DNA of 64,000 nucleotides from Trichobilharzia regenti (GCA_944472135.2 OX235267.1:19575452-19639451), one strand, 5' to 3'; positions 12,131 to 24,181 are shown, counted from the stretch's first letter. Numbers and translations: made by a program. Notes: generated from the sequence alone by a model not told the origin.

Positions 12131-14053
12131 AACGGAAATTGAAGGCCAGTCCAGTCTTCAGTATAGTCACATACGTATATCTCGACTCTAATACTCACGC
12201 AGCGAACGTTAACTAATTTACTGATTTCTATTCTCTATAATTTTCACTAAGTTGTGTTGGTGAAAGTAACACTGGAAATAATTGTAATAGCATCCACACC
12301 TTTTAACGTTTTACATATGTATATACTAATATAATAATACTTATTAATCATGCATGTTCAACTCTTAAATTAGATGGATATTAAAATACTTAAAATATTT
12401 ATGCATCAAATGTTCTCTTGCTTTACCACGCTTGTTTCCCTTATAACACTCAATTATTGAACCTAGTGTAATATTTGATATACGAACTATATTATTGATT
12501 ATACTCTTATCATATATGGTTTGATTTACTCTACGGCTCCCTGTAGACTAACCACCATTCTTCAGTATACACACACTGCAGTATTGTTAAAAAAAGCCAA
12601 AATTTCGTTGGTTCTGTGTTAATATCTTTTTATAATATGTCTAGACACGTTACTTTGCAATGTCAGATGTTTACTATATATAAGACTGTCATGAAAATTT
12701 AGTACACTAAGTCCTGCCAACCGACCTTACCTTCAGTCCATACTACCTAAATTGAACCTTAACTATAGTATTCTGCTAAATCTTGCTCCACTATTCACAA
12801 CACCTATTCGTTTTACTCTTTAAGGTTTTAACTTCTTATAAAGTAATCTGTTCATCAGGATGCATGCACACATATATAATATGTTCGTAAAGATGTACGT
12901 GGAGACCTATTGGAAGCACTCATTAAGAAAGCTAGGGAGATGGAATATGGGGTACGAACATGTCTGGTACCAAGCAATATATTTGCGGTAGCCATAATAA
13001 TCATAGTCTCAGAGCCTAACATCAAAAAAGGAGGGAGGGTGGCGCTAGCTGATCAGTAGATATGGTGGTGGTCACTAAGGTGAATCGCCCCATTCTGCAG
13101 GAACAGCAATATACAAATTAAAGGCTCGAGATATTTCTGATTTTTATGAGGGCTTAGATCTTTATCTTGAAAAAGATAATAGTGAACGCCTTGACAGATA
13201 ATGCTTCTACCTTTAAATATATACCATTCGCTCAGCCTATTGTTGAGATGCGACCACGTGGGATCTGCACAGATTTATGGGGCATCTTATAAATTAACTT
13301 GCTATCCATTGTCAGATCTTTAAATACCACTTCACAATATCTTGTCTCACTTATTTTCTAATAACGTCTTTACTTGATTCTCATTATATTCCATTAAACC
13401 TAACATTTTATAGCTCTTTATGAATTTGATTCGACTTATTCTATTCCTATTCTCTGGAGGGTACGGTTGTGCACCAAATAGAAAAAAAGACATGAAATAA
13501 AAACAACTGGCTTGAAAATAATTGTATTAAAGCCAAAAGTGGACATCATGATAGTATAAAATATATTGGTTTCATTATACATTGCAAATGAACGTTGTCG
13601 GCCTAAGGATTAATTACTTCCCCATTCTGTTTTCTATATAAATGTGTTTATTAATGATATATTTCACTCACTTAATCTATTACACTTTAATGTTTCACCT
13701 CAGCACTTTAATTTTTCTAAAACAGCTTCCAATTCCTTGTAAACGTTGTACTTACCTCAATATTGGTTGGTTATCGTATGCCTACAACCACGGGATGAAA
13801 ACGAAACGAAGTCGATTTTCCCGCTCAACCTGGAGGACAACTGTACAATTCAATAACTATACGGCCTGGTTCAGACAATCAGTGTAATTATATATATGTA
13901 TCAAATATTTAACTGTTGAAACATTATTAACTTGTAGACAATTTAAGATTTGACATTATATCATCCTTGATCGTGCCTGTAAAAATGGCATGCATTTTCA
14001 TGTAAATTTATGTTTATATGAAAATAAATTATTATTATTATTATTATTATTAT
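12131..14053. other. Non-coding stretch, partly LINE 3' tail; ends in (ATT)n
   Basis: AT-rich without a clear gene. A + strand open stretch at about 12876-13058 (with GDLLEALIKKAREMEYGVRT) has a coding-like look but no match I know. The stretch ends in ATT repeats at 14031-14053, a typical LINE 3' terminus, so some of it is probably LINE 3' UTR. Confidence 0.45.
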
Positions 14054-14067
14054 AAGACAAACATGGT

Positions 14068-14428
14068 AGTCAGTCACGTCTCATAACCCGTTAATGCCCA
14101 GCTCTTGCTACGCTCGGGCTCACGCTCTCGCTTGAAGTTTCTCAGAAACGCTTAGTAATAACGGACGAAAAATCCAAAACACCAATTGTTGACTCGAGGA
14201 TTCTTTATTGTTACACCAACATATAAAAATAATGATTTTACTAGGGTCTGTGAACAAATATTACAATTATAAATCACAAGATTACTTCTGACGGTTTTCT
14301 GCTGACTTCTTTCGGAACAGCGACCGATGAGACGATGACTGTCGTATTGATGCCTCCGCGAAAATTAGGGAAGTTGATTTTGAGCAGACAACCATGAATT
14401 GATCATTCACTCCTCAACTCCCTTGACA
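14068..14428 (-). repeat. BEL-type LTR 3 (3' LTR of a minus-strand element)
   Basis: Read on minus it starts TGTCAAGGGAGTTGAGG at 14428 and ends ..GTGACTGACT at 14068. It is preceded on minus by CCGGGGAG, a short purine tract as expected before a 3' LTR. Upstream on minus lie the 190 bp tandem repeats and the membrane-segment ORF, which would therefore be internal to this element. Confidence 0.75.
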
Positions 14429-15100
14429 CTCCCCGGCAAAAAGGGATCCATCCCTTTTTTCCATCACGACCAATACACGTTGACTTGGATGCCATTGCGA
14501 GAACCTGGGTCACACGGACAGAGCTGAAATGGAAAACACACAGTAAAGCCAACACACCACAAGCATACTCACAGCACAATCTCACACATCAAATACGACC
14601 TGTGACTTCCAGTTAAAGGTGTCCTCTTGCAAGACAATCGCCACTTGCTAGAATGACTCTTGCAGAATACAACGTGACCATGACAGCACCTCACGATACT
14701 CTACGCACATCCTCTTATCTACTCACTACCAGTTACCACTGAAATCGCTTGTCACTCATTCTGCCTCAATTCTAGTAACGATGACGTATGCGAGCCTCAG
14801 TCGTTTACACTCTTTCTCCCCGGCGTGCGGGACCGCAGCTAACAAGTATCTCCGTATGCATATCATTTGCAGCAATAGCCTAGCCTCCCCGGCGTATACG
14901 ACCCATCTGCTGTCCTTAACATCAATCAATTCATTCATGGATGTAGAAGACTCGAAACAACTTCAGAAGTAATCACGACGAAAATTTTAACAAAATTACG
15001 CAATAACAACAAGGTACGAAAACAACAAGTAAACACAATGAATCCAAAATACACCAATTGATATGACACACCACACATATATACAAACTGTACACAAAAA
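14429..15100 (-). other. 3' internal region of the minus-strand LTR element
   Basis: No gene seen; short shadow ORFs only. By position (between the tandem repeats and the 3' LTR) it is probably untranslated element sequence. Confidence 0.4.
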
Positions 15101-15565
15101 CTCGCGGATCATGTCTTGATGGAATTCCTTTGAAGAATCGCAGGACTTACACCAGTACGCCTACAACCCTTCACAGGTTGACGATTGTAATTTGTGGAAT
15201 GTACGGACACAAACAAGATTAACCAACAATTACGATAATTGGAAATCACACAATTATTTAACACAAACATATTGACAGTCAATACATCAAATGTTGTGGA
15301 TTCTGGCACGACAAACTACCCTTGAAGAACTGTAGGACTTACAGCAGTACGCCTACATTCCTTCTCAGGTTGATGATACAAGTGGAAGTCGTCCGGACAC
15401 AATCAGAATTACCAACAGATAGATGACAGATGATATCAATTCAGTATATACAATATGAACATATGTACGAAATCACACACCGAGCACATTGCACTGCTCA
15501 TTGATGCGCTACCCTTTGAAGAATTATAGGACTTACAGCAGTACGCCTACAACCCTTCTCAGGTT
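15100..15565 (-). repeat. 190 bp tandem repeat, array 2 (three copies)
   Basis: Three units with the core GTAGGACTTACAGCAGT (or one- to two-base variants) near 15140, 15333 and 15527, spaced 190-195 bp. Each unit continues with CCTACA..CCTTC.CAGGTTGA and GT.CGGACACAA. It lies directly downstream on minus of the 15572-16630 ORF, matching the arrangement at 7.3-7.6 kb. Confidence 0.8.
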
Positions 15566-15571
15566 GACGCT

Positions 15572-16630
15572 CTAGGTTGGAAAATAGTCGCAGAGTTCAT
15601 TTGCTAACTTCCTTCTATCAGCTATATCCTCAAATCTGAACGGTAACACGCTCATGTCATTGTATCGTAGAATATAGATGACCAACAAACACACGACGTA
15701 TCTCATCCACCAAGTGTAGAAACAGAGTAATTTACACCAAAGATAATAGCATTCAATTAGTAACTTGAAACTAGAAATGCCTTGGTTCATGCAAGTCAAT
15801 TTAACAATTACTCTCTCGTTTACACTTGGCTTATTCTCACTAAACTGAGCAATATCTTTCGTCTTTCCAAACGCACCAATACTATCATAGTCATTGCATA
15901 AGGCACGTGAGTTCGTGGACGTCCATTTCATTGTGGATAAAAACACCAACGATGACTGAGTGACACAAGGTGATGAACTTAGCGGTGGATCAGAAGCTGT
16001 TTTATTTCGGCTTTCAGATAGTTGTCTAACTGCAAGATTACCACCACTGCTGTAATTCACTACTAGTTCGGGTTTAGCACTATCATCTGATGATAGGTGG
16101 GCTACACGCTGATCAATTTCACTGACAGTCTCATGAGTATGCACACCTAGAACTGCATCTGCGTTCACTTCTACTTCACGTTGTAGTTGTACAGAACCTT
16201 TATTTAACTTAGCAGTAGTAGTCATTCCCCTCATTTCATCATGATCAACCAAAGACATATGTGAAGTATCATGATCATTATCATGAATATTCACTTTACC
16301 ATCAAGTTCATCATTTTCAAACTCTTTGTTAACAGCAGTAGACAATTTTGGTTCCTCCTCACAAATCATTAAAGGTTTTATATCTTCACTCTGACTAGTT
16401 ATACTTTGTAAACTTGTAGGGTCAGAACTGCACTCTGAAGCAGCAACTCTATGCTGTGACACTCTATTCAACAATGGCTTACCATTTGCAACTACAGACT
16501 TCTTCACAACACCGTTATCGTCACACAATTCGGAGTAAGGCCTGGAGTTTACATTTAGCTTATCACTGAACTTCCTCACTGGTTCACAGTTCACTTCTCT
16601 ATGCACCTCTTGCAAACGTGTAAAACACAA
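15572..16630 (-). CDS. BEL-associated ORF with C-terminal membrane segment, copy B
   Basis: An uninterrupted 352-codon frame on minus, with no ATG at its 5' end because it is cut at 16634 by LTR 2, so it was longer. The first ~270 residues are hydrophilic and acidic (EDIKPLMICEEEPK, NIHDNDHDTSH). Near residues 280-325 comes a hydrophobic region (ECYYLWCKLLCFYTWW, then RYVVCLLVIYILRY), followed by a short charged tail. A degraded homologue is at 7576-8470. Position suggests the 3' gene of the minus-strand LTR element, where an envelope-like or captured gene would sit, but no family is recognised. Confidence 0.55.
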   Translation of the reverse strand: MCFTRLQEVHREVNCEPVRKFSDKLNVNSRPYSELCDDNGVVKKSVVANGKPLLNRVSQHRVAASECSSDPTSLQSITSQSEDIKPLMICEEEPKLSTAVNKEFENDELDGKVNIHDNDHDTSHMSLVDHDEMRGMTTTAKLNKGSVQLQREVEVNADAVLGVHTHETVSEIDQRVAHLSSDDSAKPELVVNYSSGGNLAVRQLSESRNKTASDPPLSSSPCVTQSSLVFLSTMKWTSTNSRALCNDYDSIGAFGKTKDIAQFSENKPSVNERVIVKLTCMNQGISSFKLLIECYYLWCKLLCFYTWWMRYVVCLLVIYILRYNDMSVLPFRFEDIADRRKLANELCDYFPT

Positions 16631-16634
16631 CCGT

Positions 16635-16995
16635 TTTCAATGGAAATGAAGATTGAACGATGAATTCATGGTTGTTTGCTCAAAATCAACTTCCCTAATT
16701 TTCGCGGAGGCATCAATACGACAGTCATCGTCTCATCGGTCGCTGTTCCGAAAGAAGTCAGCAGAAAACCGTCAGAAGTAATCTTGTGATTTATAATTGT
16801 AATATTTGTTCATAGACCCTAGTAAAATCATTATTTTTATATGTTGGTGTAACAATAAAGAATCCTCGAGTCAACAATTGGTGTTTTGGATTTTTCATCC
16901 GTTATTACTAAGCGTTTCTGAGAAACTTCAAGCGAGAGCGTGAGCCCGAGCGTAGCAAGAGCTGGGCATTAACGTTTTACGGGACCTGGCTGACA
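16635..16995 (+). repeat. BEL-type LTR 2 (+ orientation)
   Basis: About 361 bp, closely matching LTR 1, ending GGCTGACA. Its left end abuts the minus-strand membrane-segment ORF, so it was inserted into, or recombined with, the element carrying that ORF. No gag or pol follows it, so it may be a solo LTR. No clear target duplication is visible. Confidence 0.75.
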
Positions 16996-17584
16996 ACAAG
17001 CCTTATGTCTTACATCAAGAAGCGAATATTTGAATGTTATCTGTTCTTACACATGAAACTTAACATAATTTACGACTGAAATTATCCGTAGCTTTTCCAT
17101 TGCATTGGTGGATTGAGACGCCTTAATTTCATTTTCGTCAATGTTAATCGGCAATGTTGGATTGCAGTTCCGTAGCTGTTCATGTACCCGTTTGTTGTTC
17201 CGTTTATCCTGCCGTTATGCACGACTAATCTTGTTGATTATTATTCACAAATGTTGCGTTTCACCTCATTTTTTGTTTCCGTTGCCGTTAAAATGATTTA
17301 TTTCTTTGGTTTTGAAAGTTTTCACTATCAGGTCAGTGCATTCATTCCGGTGTAATTGTTTCATACCTTCTATTTATGCGGCTTTCAGTGTTTTAGTTGG
17401 TTTTCAGCTGTTAATGAATTGGCAATGTGTAGAAGTTTTGGAAATCATGCACATGAAAATGTTTCCCTGGCAGAAGCAGTTGTTTCCAGTCCGTTTGTTG
17501 GTTGCCATTATTCTTGTTGGCTCACTTAATCACTGAAGATGATGAAATCATGAAAAAAGTGTCTTTCTCGTTCATGTTTGCAGC
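16996..17584. other. No recognisable gene; possible 5' exon region
   Basis: Open stretches on + (17306-17536) resemble nothing known. TTCATGTTTGCAG ends at 17582, directly before the next ORF, and would serve as a splice acceptor. Confidence 0.35.
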
Positions 17585-17923
17585 ATGCAACAATCTGCGC
17601 GTGAATCTGTTAAACAGAACACGATCAGAGTTGATGTTAGCAAGGTTTTCGAAGAAAAAATTAAACCTGGAGAATTTAGAACCTGGGTTGAAGTTGAAAA
17701 AGCTTTGAAGCTTTTTGAGAATGTGAATATACCATCAGTGTGTCTGCTATCATTTAAAAAATATATTGTGAGAGAATCTAAGTCAAATAAGGTTGAGCCG
17801 CATGAGACGTATGAATCTGTTGTGCTTGTGTGTATTTTTGGGGAACTAAAAGAAACTGAAATTCTTAAGGGTATGTGTTACTTATGCTTATTATTGCTTG
17901 ATGTACTAGATCCAAATACATGA
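17585..17923 (+). pseudogene. MULE-type transposase N-terminal domain remnant (second family)
   Basis: The ORF includes VFEEKIKPGEFRTWVEVEKA and YESVVLVCIFGE. These line up with the FAR1-like N-terminus of the MULE at 20.97 kb (IFAEYILGRRFFSWDEFEKS and YAYVGFKCTFGV). A following stretch (RTARNRASVNIHSM, about 17930-18000) fits the next part of that domain. No MULE core or SWIM finger follows. A divergent MULE fragment is likely; an unrelated host exon is not excluded. Confidence 0.45.
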
Positions 17924-18109
17924 ACTAGGACTGCGCGTAATAGAGCCAGTGTTAACATCCATTCGATGGCTTGCGAAACGGCTTTCAAAGCGGATGAAAT
18001 ACGATGATCTGGTGAGTGTACGAACTATCCCAGACTTGCAACTGGCTAGATAAGGCAACTTTAGAGTATCAAACAGTACAGAATTATTATTCAACTTGCT
18101 AAATCCCAC

Positions 18110-20045
18110 TTAGCTTTTACAATGTGCTACTGTGCAGAAACAGACACGAAATCCTATTAATGACTAAAGTAACAGTCTCATACTACTACAGTAAATCTCC
18201 ATCCCACTAACTATGCTTAGCGTTTATTATTCCTAATTCACTTATTACAAAAGCACATAGCATAGCAACGAATTGAAAAAGTCTTCAGGAAGAAGAAATC
18301 AAGAGTATATTAAACATTTGATTAATTTGCAAAAGAAAATTCTGATGAAGGATGTTAACGTTAGTCTGACCGAATGATATTTCCGCTGATTTCATATTCG
18401 ACAACCTCCGTACACCTGGAAAAAATAAAGTACATGTAAGAACTAGCATAACATGAAGTTAAAAGAGATAATGCTACATATTAGCATATACTATGAATAC
18501 ACTGATTCTGTTAACACTAAGTAATATCTCATGCAGATAAATGTATCTGTAGTCTACAGGTGATATTTATGTTGACGCTGTATACATAAATAGACATCAT
18601 ATGTTTTCATGTATTTGAGGATTAGACGCAAATTTCAAGACAATCTCCGAAACATCCCTACTATTGAGGTGTCATTCTCTCATCAAGCTTACTTGCAGGT
18701 CAACTTCACACTAAATACTTTTACATGAAATGAAGTATTGCAAATGTGTAACTTAGAAATTTATCCACAATCTCAGTAATGTCTAGTCCCCAAGGTTTTG
18801 TGAATCTTACAGAAATCACATTTTCACATCTAGGAGACTATAGGCGTCAAATATAAGCTGAACATGCCTCAACTCTAGACAGCTATGCACAGTGCTAACA
18901 ACATAGTGAAACACTTCAACTATTGTAAAGTACACAGACCTGTTGTGTTGATGAGGATAATAATGTCATATAATGCAAACTAGAAAATTCAATCGTCACA
19001 GCGCATCCGTACTGTTTTGTCTAAATGGAAATCTCAGGAGAAATCCATCTCCACTATTGGTGATCAAAAATATTGCAGCATTAAGTATACAGTCAGTGGA
19101 AATTGTAAAAGAGAATAAATTCATATTAATGATAATAAAGCTGAATAGGTTCAGTTCTCATAATCACCGCGACTCATGCGTATAATCATACCGTGTAATG
19201 ATTTGGTGCATTAATTGGAACGGCAACGAAATTTAAACGAGTAATTGCCTTCTCCACTGCACTGTACTTGCAATAATCGTGACAACCACCTACGTTTGTT
19301 ATCCTATCAGTCAGCTAAGTAGACAATGGCACAATATTATTAAAGTCGAGATATTTTTGTACATTTAATTCACATAACCCATAGCACACTGCACCAATCA
19401 GTGCAAATATATATGAAATCCACTTAGAGATATCCTTTCAACTCACCATAATTCCTGTCCAACCACAGATAGAGTGAAAAGCACATCTAAATGACAACTT
19501 AGGTTTCCACAAACAATTCTGATGGCATTTGCAGGTGATTTCCAAGTACCAAGAGAATTATTTTGTTAAAAAACACTGTTCTTCACACGAAAATAGGCTG
19601 TATTGATATCCTGAGACATGAAGTCTTCATTGAATGATACTATGCCGAAAGGTTCAGCTTCTACATGGAGTAAACGATTTGTGTAAATGGTATTACCCTC
19701 TAACTATCCTATCTTCCTTATTACACCGGTATTTGATACATTCCTCATGAAACACTAATCATTGCAACCAATATGCTAAACGTGTGTCGCAGTCAGATCA
19801 CATGACGCGGACACCAACATAACTAGCAAAAAATGGGAATTTCCCTCAATCTAGATAACATATAACACAAATTTGTTAAAAATTATTGGCGAAAAAATTT
19901 CCAAGCGGAACTTCAGCAGAACGTGATAAATAAGTCCAGCCCAAGCCACTAAAACAGTATCGTGTGTTGAGTAGGTTCACGCAAGGTCGCCAGAAAGATA
20001 CTGGATATTGGCGGATATTCAAATGCGAGTTACATCACGTTACAT
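18110..20045. other. No recognisable gene
   Basis: AT-rich, stop-dense on both strands. One short + ORF (18973-19185) without recognisable features. Confidence 0.5.
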
Positions 20046-21229
20046 TTCACTCCAAAAGTGCATTTAAAACCAACATAAGCGTACTTAAATCTGTCATCCG
20101 GTATCGTTTTGCTGCAATTATGAACACAGTGAGTGCAGGATAACTACACTGTTAGCATTAAATGACTTCCTCACTTTTTGAAATTCTGCTAATGACTTCT
20201 CAAATTTATCCCAGCTGAAGAAACGCCTTCCAAGTATGTATTCAGCAAAAATTCCATTTAAATCTGTGCTCCTGTCACTCGAATTGACTACCTGCAACGG
20301 ACTAAAATAAAATTATCAGTTAGGATCCATCTATGTCACAACTATTCCAAGATAAATCGTAAAAAGACAACATTGAAATACAGGGATGATCGGTAACCAT
20401 CAAGAAAATACCGCACGTATAACCTAAATTACAGAAAAACACAAGAACCCACCGGTTCGTTGACATCGCAAGCAACCGACAGACTAAACAACGAATTGTA
20501 CGACAAATCAAGCCTAGTACATGCACAAACGGGTGAGGATATACGTGGATTCGTGTTATATTTTCCGCGACTCAGTTTTTTTCGTCTTTCATTGGCTAGA
20601 ATGGTGGCGGTCAATTGGAGTTTGAATTGTCCTTGGGTGCGTGCTGTCGGGTGCTGTGTTTGCGTGGTTGTGTTTGCGTCGTTTGCCAGCATATGTGATG
20701 ACTATAAACGTGAATTAGACTATTGTAACGCTTTGTTTTTCTTTGTTTGTGCATGTACTAGGCTTTATTTGTCGTACAATTCGTTGTTTGGTCTGTCGGT
20801 TGCTTGCGATGTCAACGAACCGGTGGGTTCTTGTGTTTTTCTGTAATTTAGGTTATACGTGCGGTATTTTCTTGATGGTTATCGATCATCCCTGTATTTC
20901 AATGTTGTTTTTTTACGATTTATCTTGGAATAGTTGTGACATAGATGGATCCTAATTGATAATTTTATTTTAGTCCGTTGCAGGTAGTCAATTCGAGTGA
21001 CAGGAGCACAGATTTAAGTGGAATTTTTGCTGAATACATACTTGGAAGGCGTTTCTTCAGCTGGGATGAATTTGAGAAGTCATTAGCAGAATTTCAAAAA
21101 GTGAGGAAGTCATTTAATGCTAACAGTGTAGTTATCCTGCACTCACTATGTTCATAATTGCAGCAAAACGATACCGGATGACAGGTTTAAGTACGCTTAT
21201 GTTGGTTTTAAATGCACTTTTGGAGTGAA
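20046..21229. repeat. 485 bp inverted duplication around the left MULE TIR
   Basis: Bases 20046-20530 and 20745-21229 are reverse complements over 485 bp with only a few differences. The encoded short peptides differ at 3 of 68 positions. The 214 bp spacer is the left TIR. The right arm is the start of the transposase gene; the left arm is a reversed copy of it, including the last 8 bp of the TIR (GTTTGTGC). RNA reading through both arms would fold into a long hairpin. Confidence 0.9.
20535..20752 (+). repeat. Left terminal inverted repeat of the MULE
   Basis: Begins GAGGATATACGTGGATTC and ends TTTGTTTGTGC. It matches the reverse complement of 25644-25861 almost base for base over ~217 bp, including CCGCGACTCAGTTTTTTTCG. 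TIRs of this length are typical of Mutator-like elements, where they bind transposase and usually carry the promoter. Confidence 0.9.
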
Positions 21230-23215
21230 TCGTACAAGACCTGGATTGAAATTGAAAAACAAGTCGTAAGAAGAAGTGTACTATGATTTCATGAATATTT
21301 CAGGTCTAAATGTTGCAATTGCTCGTCTTCATTTCGCGTGGTTTTGCGTTGTAGTGAATACATAATTGCTTCCCACAATATGGTGCATAACCATCCATGC
21401 AGCAGGGTGTACATGCAGAATGACCCATGGTATAGACGACTAACAGTTGAAGAGAAAGAAAATATTGAACCACTTCTTCAGCAATCCCACTCATCCGATG
21501 AAATAATAATGCATGTTAAGGAGAAGTACCACAAGGATATAACTCGCATTGACGTTAAAAATATGAAAGCCGCAGTTAATAAAGGTAACGTTGACGTACT
21601 TGTTACATACTTAAGGTATTTCGAGTCGTCGTGACATTTTTGAATTCCTAAAATCCCGTGGGAAGTTAATGGAGTATTATTCCGATGAACCGATCAGGAA
21701 TTCACTAACAAGAATTTGTTTTGCAACTTATGAGCAAATGGAATTGTATAAACAGTTCCCTGAAGTTGTTGGTATCGACTCGACGTATAATACAAATAAG
21801 GGAAGTAAGTTTACCAATTCATTAATCAACGTGCAGGTATTCTTTGTTCCAATTACTTGTGACGGATAATTTTGGTCGTGGACGACCAGTTTTATTTGCG
21901 TGGACTAGAAAAGAATTCAAACGAGATGTAGTTTGGATATTAGACTGTTTCCGTCAAATAATGGAAGACACCTCCAAAACAGAATCTTTCATTATGGATT
22001 GTGCGCAAGCTGAAATAGCAGCCGTCAAGTTAACGCACAGACAAGCGCACATTGTTTTGTGTTCTTTCCATGTTTGCCGAGCTTTCTGTCGTAAAGTAAG
22101 TTTTTCAAAGCATACTTTACATTTTATTCGTAGACAAGAAATCCCATTGTGAAGAATTATTTATGCCGTCTAGTGCAGTGTAAAAGGAGATCAGAGTAAT
22201 GCCTCTAATGTTCTCATTTTCCAGATTTAATTTCTATTTCAGAGTTATTAGCAGATTGGATGCTACTGTCAGTCAATATCTACAACGTCGTTGGATGCAT
22301 CGACGAGAATTGTGGGCAGCATGTTTCAGAGACAACGTGCTGACTTTTGGGAATGATACAAATAATCGCGTCGAGAGTTCCCACAAGCAAATGAAACGGT
22401 ACTTGCAAAGATCTGATAGTCTGCATAAAAGTATGCTAAAGGTGTATAAATGGTATAAACGAAGTTTTTCAAGAATACAGCAGGAGGCGATTATTGCTCA
22501 GTCACGATGCTTCACTTATCCCTGTTCACAACGTCTAATCCCAATTATACGATTGCTGACGCCATACGCCGCGAGGAAGGTAATACGTGAATACGAATGG
22601 CGACGATGGGCTATTGTTGAGTTTGAATCCTTTGATTATGTATTCTTCAAAGAAAATGGGAATAGAGTTGAGGTTGATCTGAGTGCTTGCACCTGCACGT
22701 GCTTTACATTTCAGACCTGTCGGTACCCCTGCCGACACTTGCTTTTGGTCCATTTCAGAAAGCCGTATTTCACAGGTATATTTGCGTTTTTATGACTCCG
22801 TTTTTAATTTATGTCGACCGAAATTTAATTAATTAATGTTCTTATATACGGAAAGTTGTAATTTTTATTAACCTATTCGTGTGTACATTGCCTTAATTGG
22901 AAACAAGACACAAGCACTACCATCATTGCACGTGTAATATTCAGTTCATAGTTATCTTTACGTTTTTTGTTTCACCTTTTGTAGTTAACCATGTGATGCA
23001 GAATTGCAAACAATGGGCGTGGTCACGCAACTTGTTCGCATCTCAATGCACGTCAGCTGTTGTCCCTCGAAATCGAAGTGCCCATTCGAAACCTATATAA
23101 GTATTGTGAATAAGGGCTTGAGGAAAATTAATGACAAATTTGGAGAAGTGTTTGCCAGGAATTATGCTGTAGAAGTAATCGCAGGAATCAATCGTACTCT
23201 GAATATGTAAATAAA
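20974..23215 (+). CDS. MULE transposase (FAR1-like, MULE core, SWIM zinc finger), spliced
   Basis: Domains in order: a FAR1/FLYWCH-like N-terminus (GRRFFSWDEFEKSLAEFQ; DDRFKYAYVGFKCTFGVNRT; CCNCSSSFRVV; HNMVHNHPC), the MULE DDE core with D in VVGIDSTYN, D in IMDCAQAE followed by LCSFHVCRAF, and E in NNRVESSHKQM, then a SWIM finger (CTCTCFTFQTC and PCRHLL). Small introns are clear: 21267-21303, 21585-21615 (31 bp, restoring GISSRRDIFEFLKSRG) and one near 21808-21835. The junction near 21130-21165 does not join in frame by any GT-AG pair I tried, so one frameshift may exist. AATAAACTG at about 23209 could be the poly(A) signal. Confidence 0.85.
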
Positions 23216-23216
23216 C

Positions 23217-24181
23217 TGAATTTGTATCATAATTAAAATACAATTTTCATGTCAATCTTGTTGTCTTTCGATTCATGTGTTCCCTTATTGAGCACGGCAT
23301 GCTAGACCGGTGCTCTCTAGGACTTTAACTATACGTAAGTGTAATTGCGTAGGAACGATGTCGGTCGTCATGCGTCATAGTCATATAGAAGTCTTTAGGG
23401 ACAAATGACAATAGTAGGCATAACTTAGGCACTGCATTCGAGTTCCAGTTCTTATACGGTTACGTGTATTCTAAAGTATTGCATTACTAATGTTTCACTT
23501 AAAGCGTGATGTCATTCCATATGACTAAGGCTGTTAACATGTAGCGTAAATTAAAGTCTACACCAGACAAATTATTGAATTCGTTTAGCTTTAGCAATCG
23601 TATTTAGATTTAGCTTACACTAAAATATGCAACCAATTACTTCGTCAGTTCTTATTAATAAGTCATGTCTGCATCTAGTCAGCATGACAAATATATCTAC
23701 ACTCAGATATAATAAGAAAGGTCTGGTAAGCAGGATATTAAATGTATTTAATGAAAAATAATAACAAGCAAATGTCTTTACGCAGTCGTTGGTCGTAATA
23801 ATTTGGGCAATGTCGAATCTCTGTGACTGGGGTGACTGACGTTACCGGATATCTACAAATAAGTAAACAAAGTGTTTTTTAAATAGCTGAAGTAAGAAAG
23901 AAGTAATATTAAAGTTAAACGCTTTATATCTGCCTACCTTTGCTGAAAATGGTTCATTCTCCTTTCTCATTCTTTGGTCATGACATCATTCTTCTGGGGT
24001 TTTCACTGCCACACACATTATTCCTCTTCTAAAGGATAGCAGCAAGCATATAATAATAATTTCATATTTCGTATAAACCAATGTTTACAAAGAATGCATG
24101 TCATTTCTACAGGCGCAATAAGTTATGTTATAAACTGCAATCGTGAAGTATCATAAATTATAAGAGTTAAATTGTAAACCC
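23217..24181. other. Non-coding middle of the MULE
   Basis: No ORF of note between the 3' ends of the two convergent genes; AT-rich. Confidence 0.5.

Noticed and set aside
9914..14428. LTR 1 and LTR 3 as the two ends of one element
   Set aside because: They are in opposite orientation and the sequence between is a gag on + and a CR1 LINE, so they cannot be a normal LTR pair.
23043..23243. Minus-strand ORF over the MULE 3' exon
   Set aside because: It lies opposite the last transposase exon and has no features of its own.
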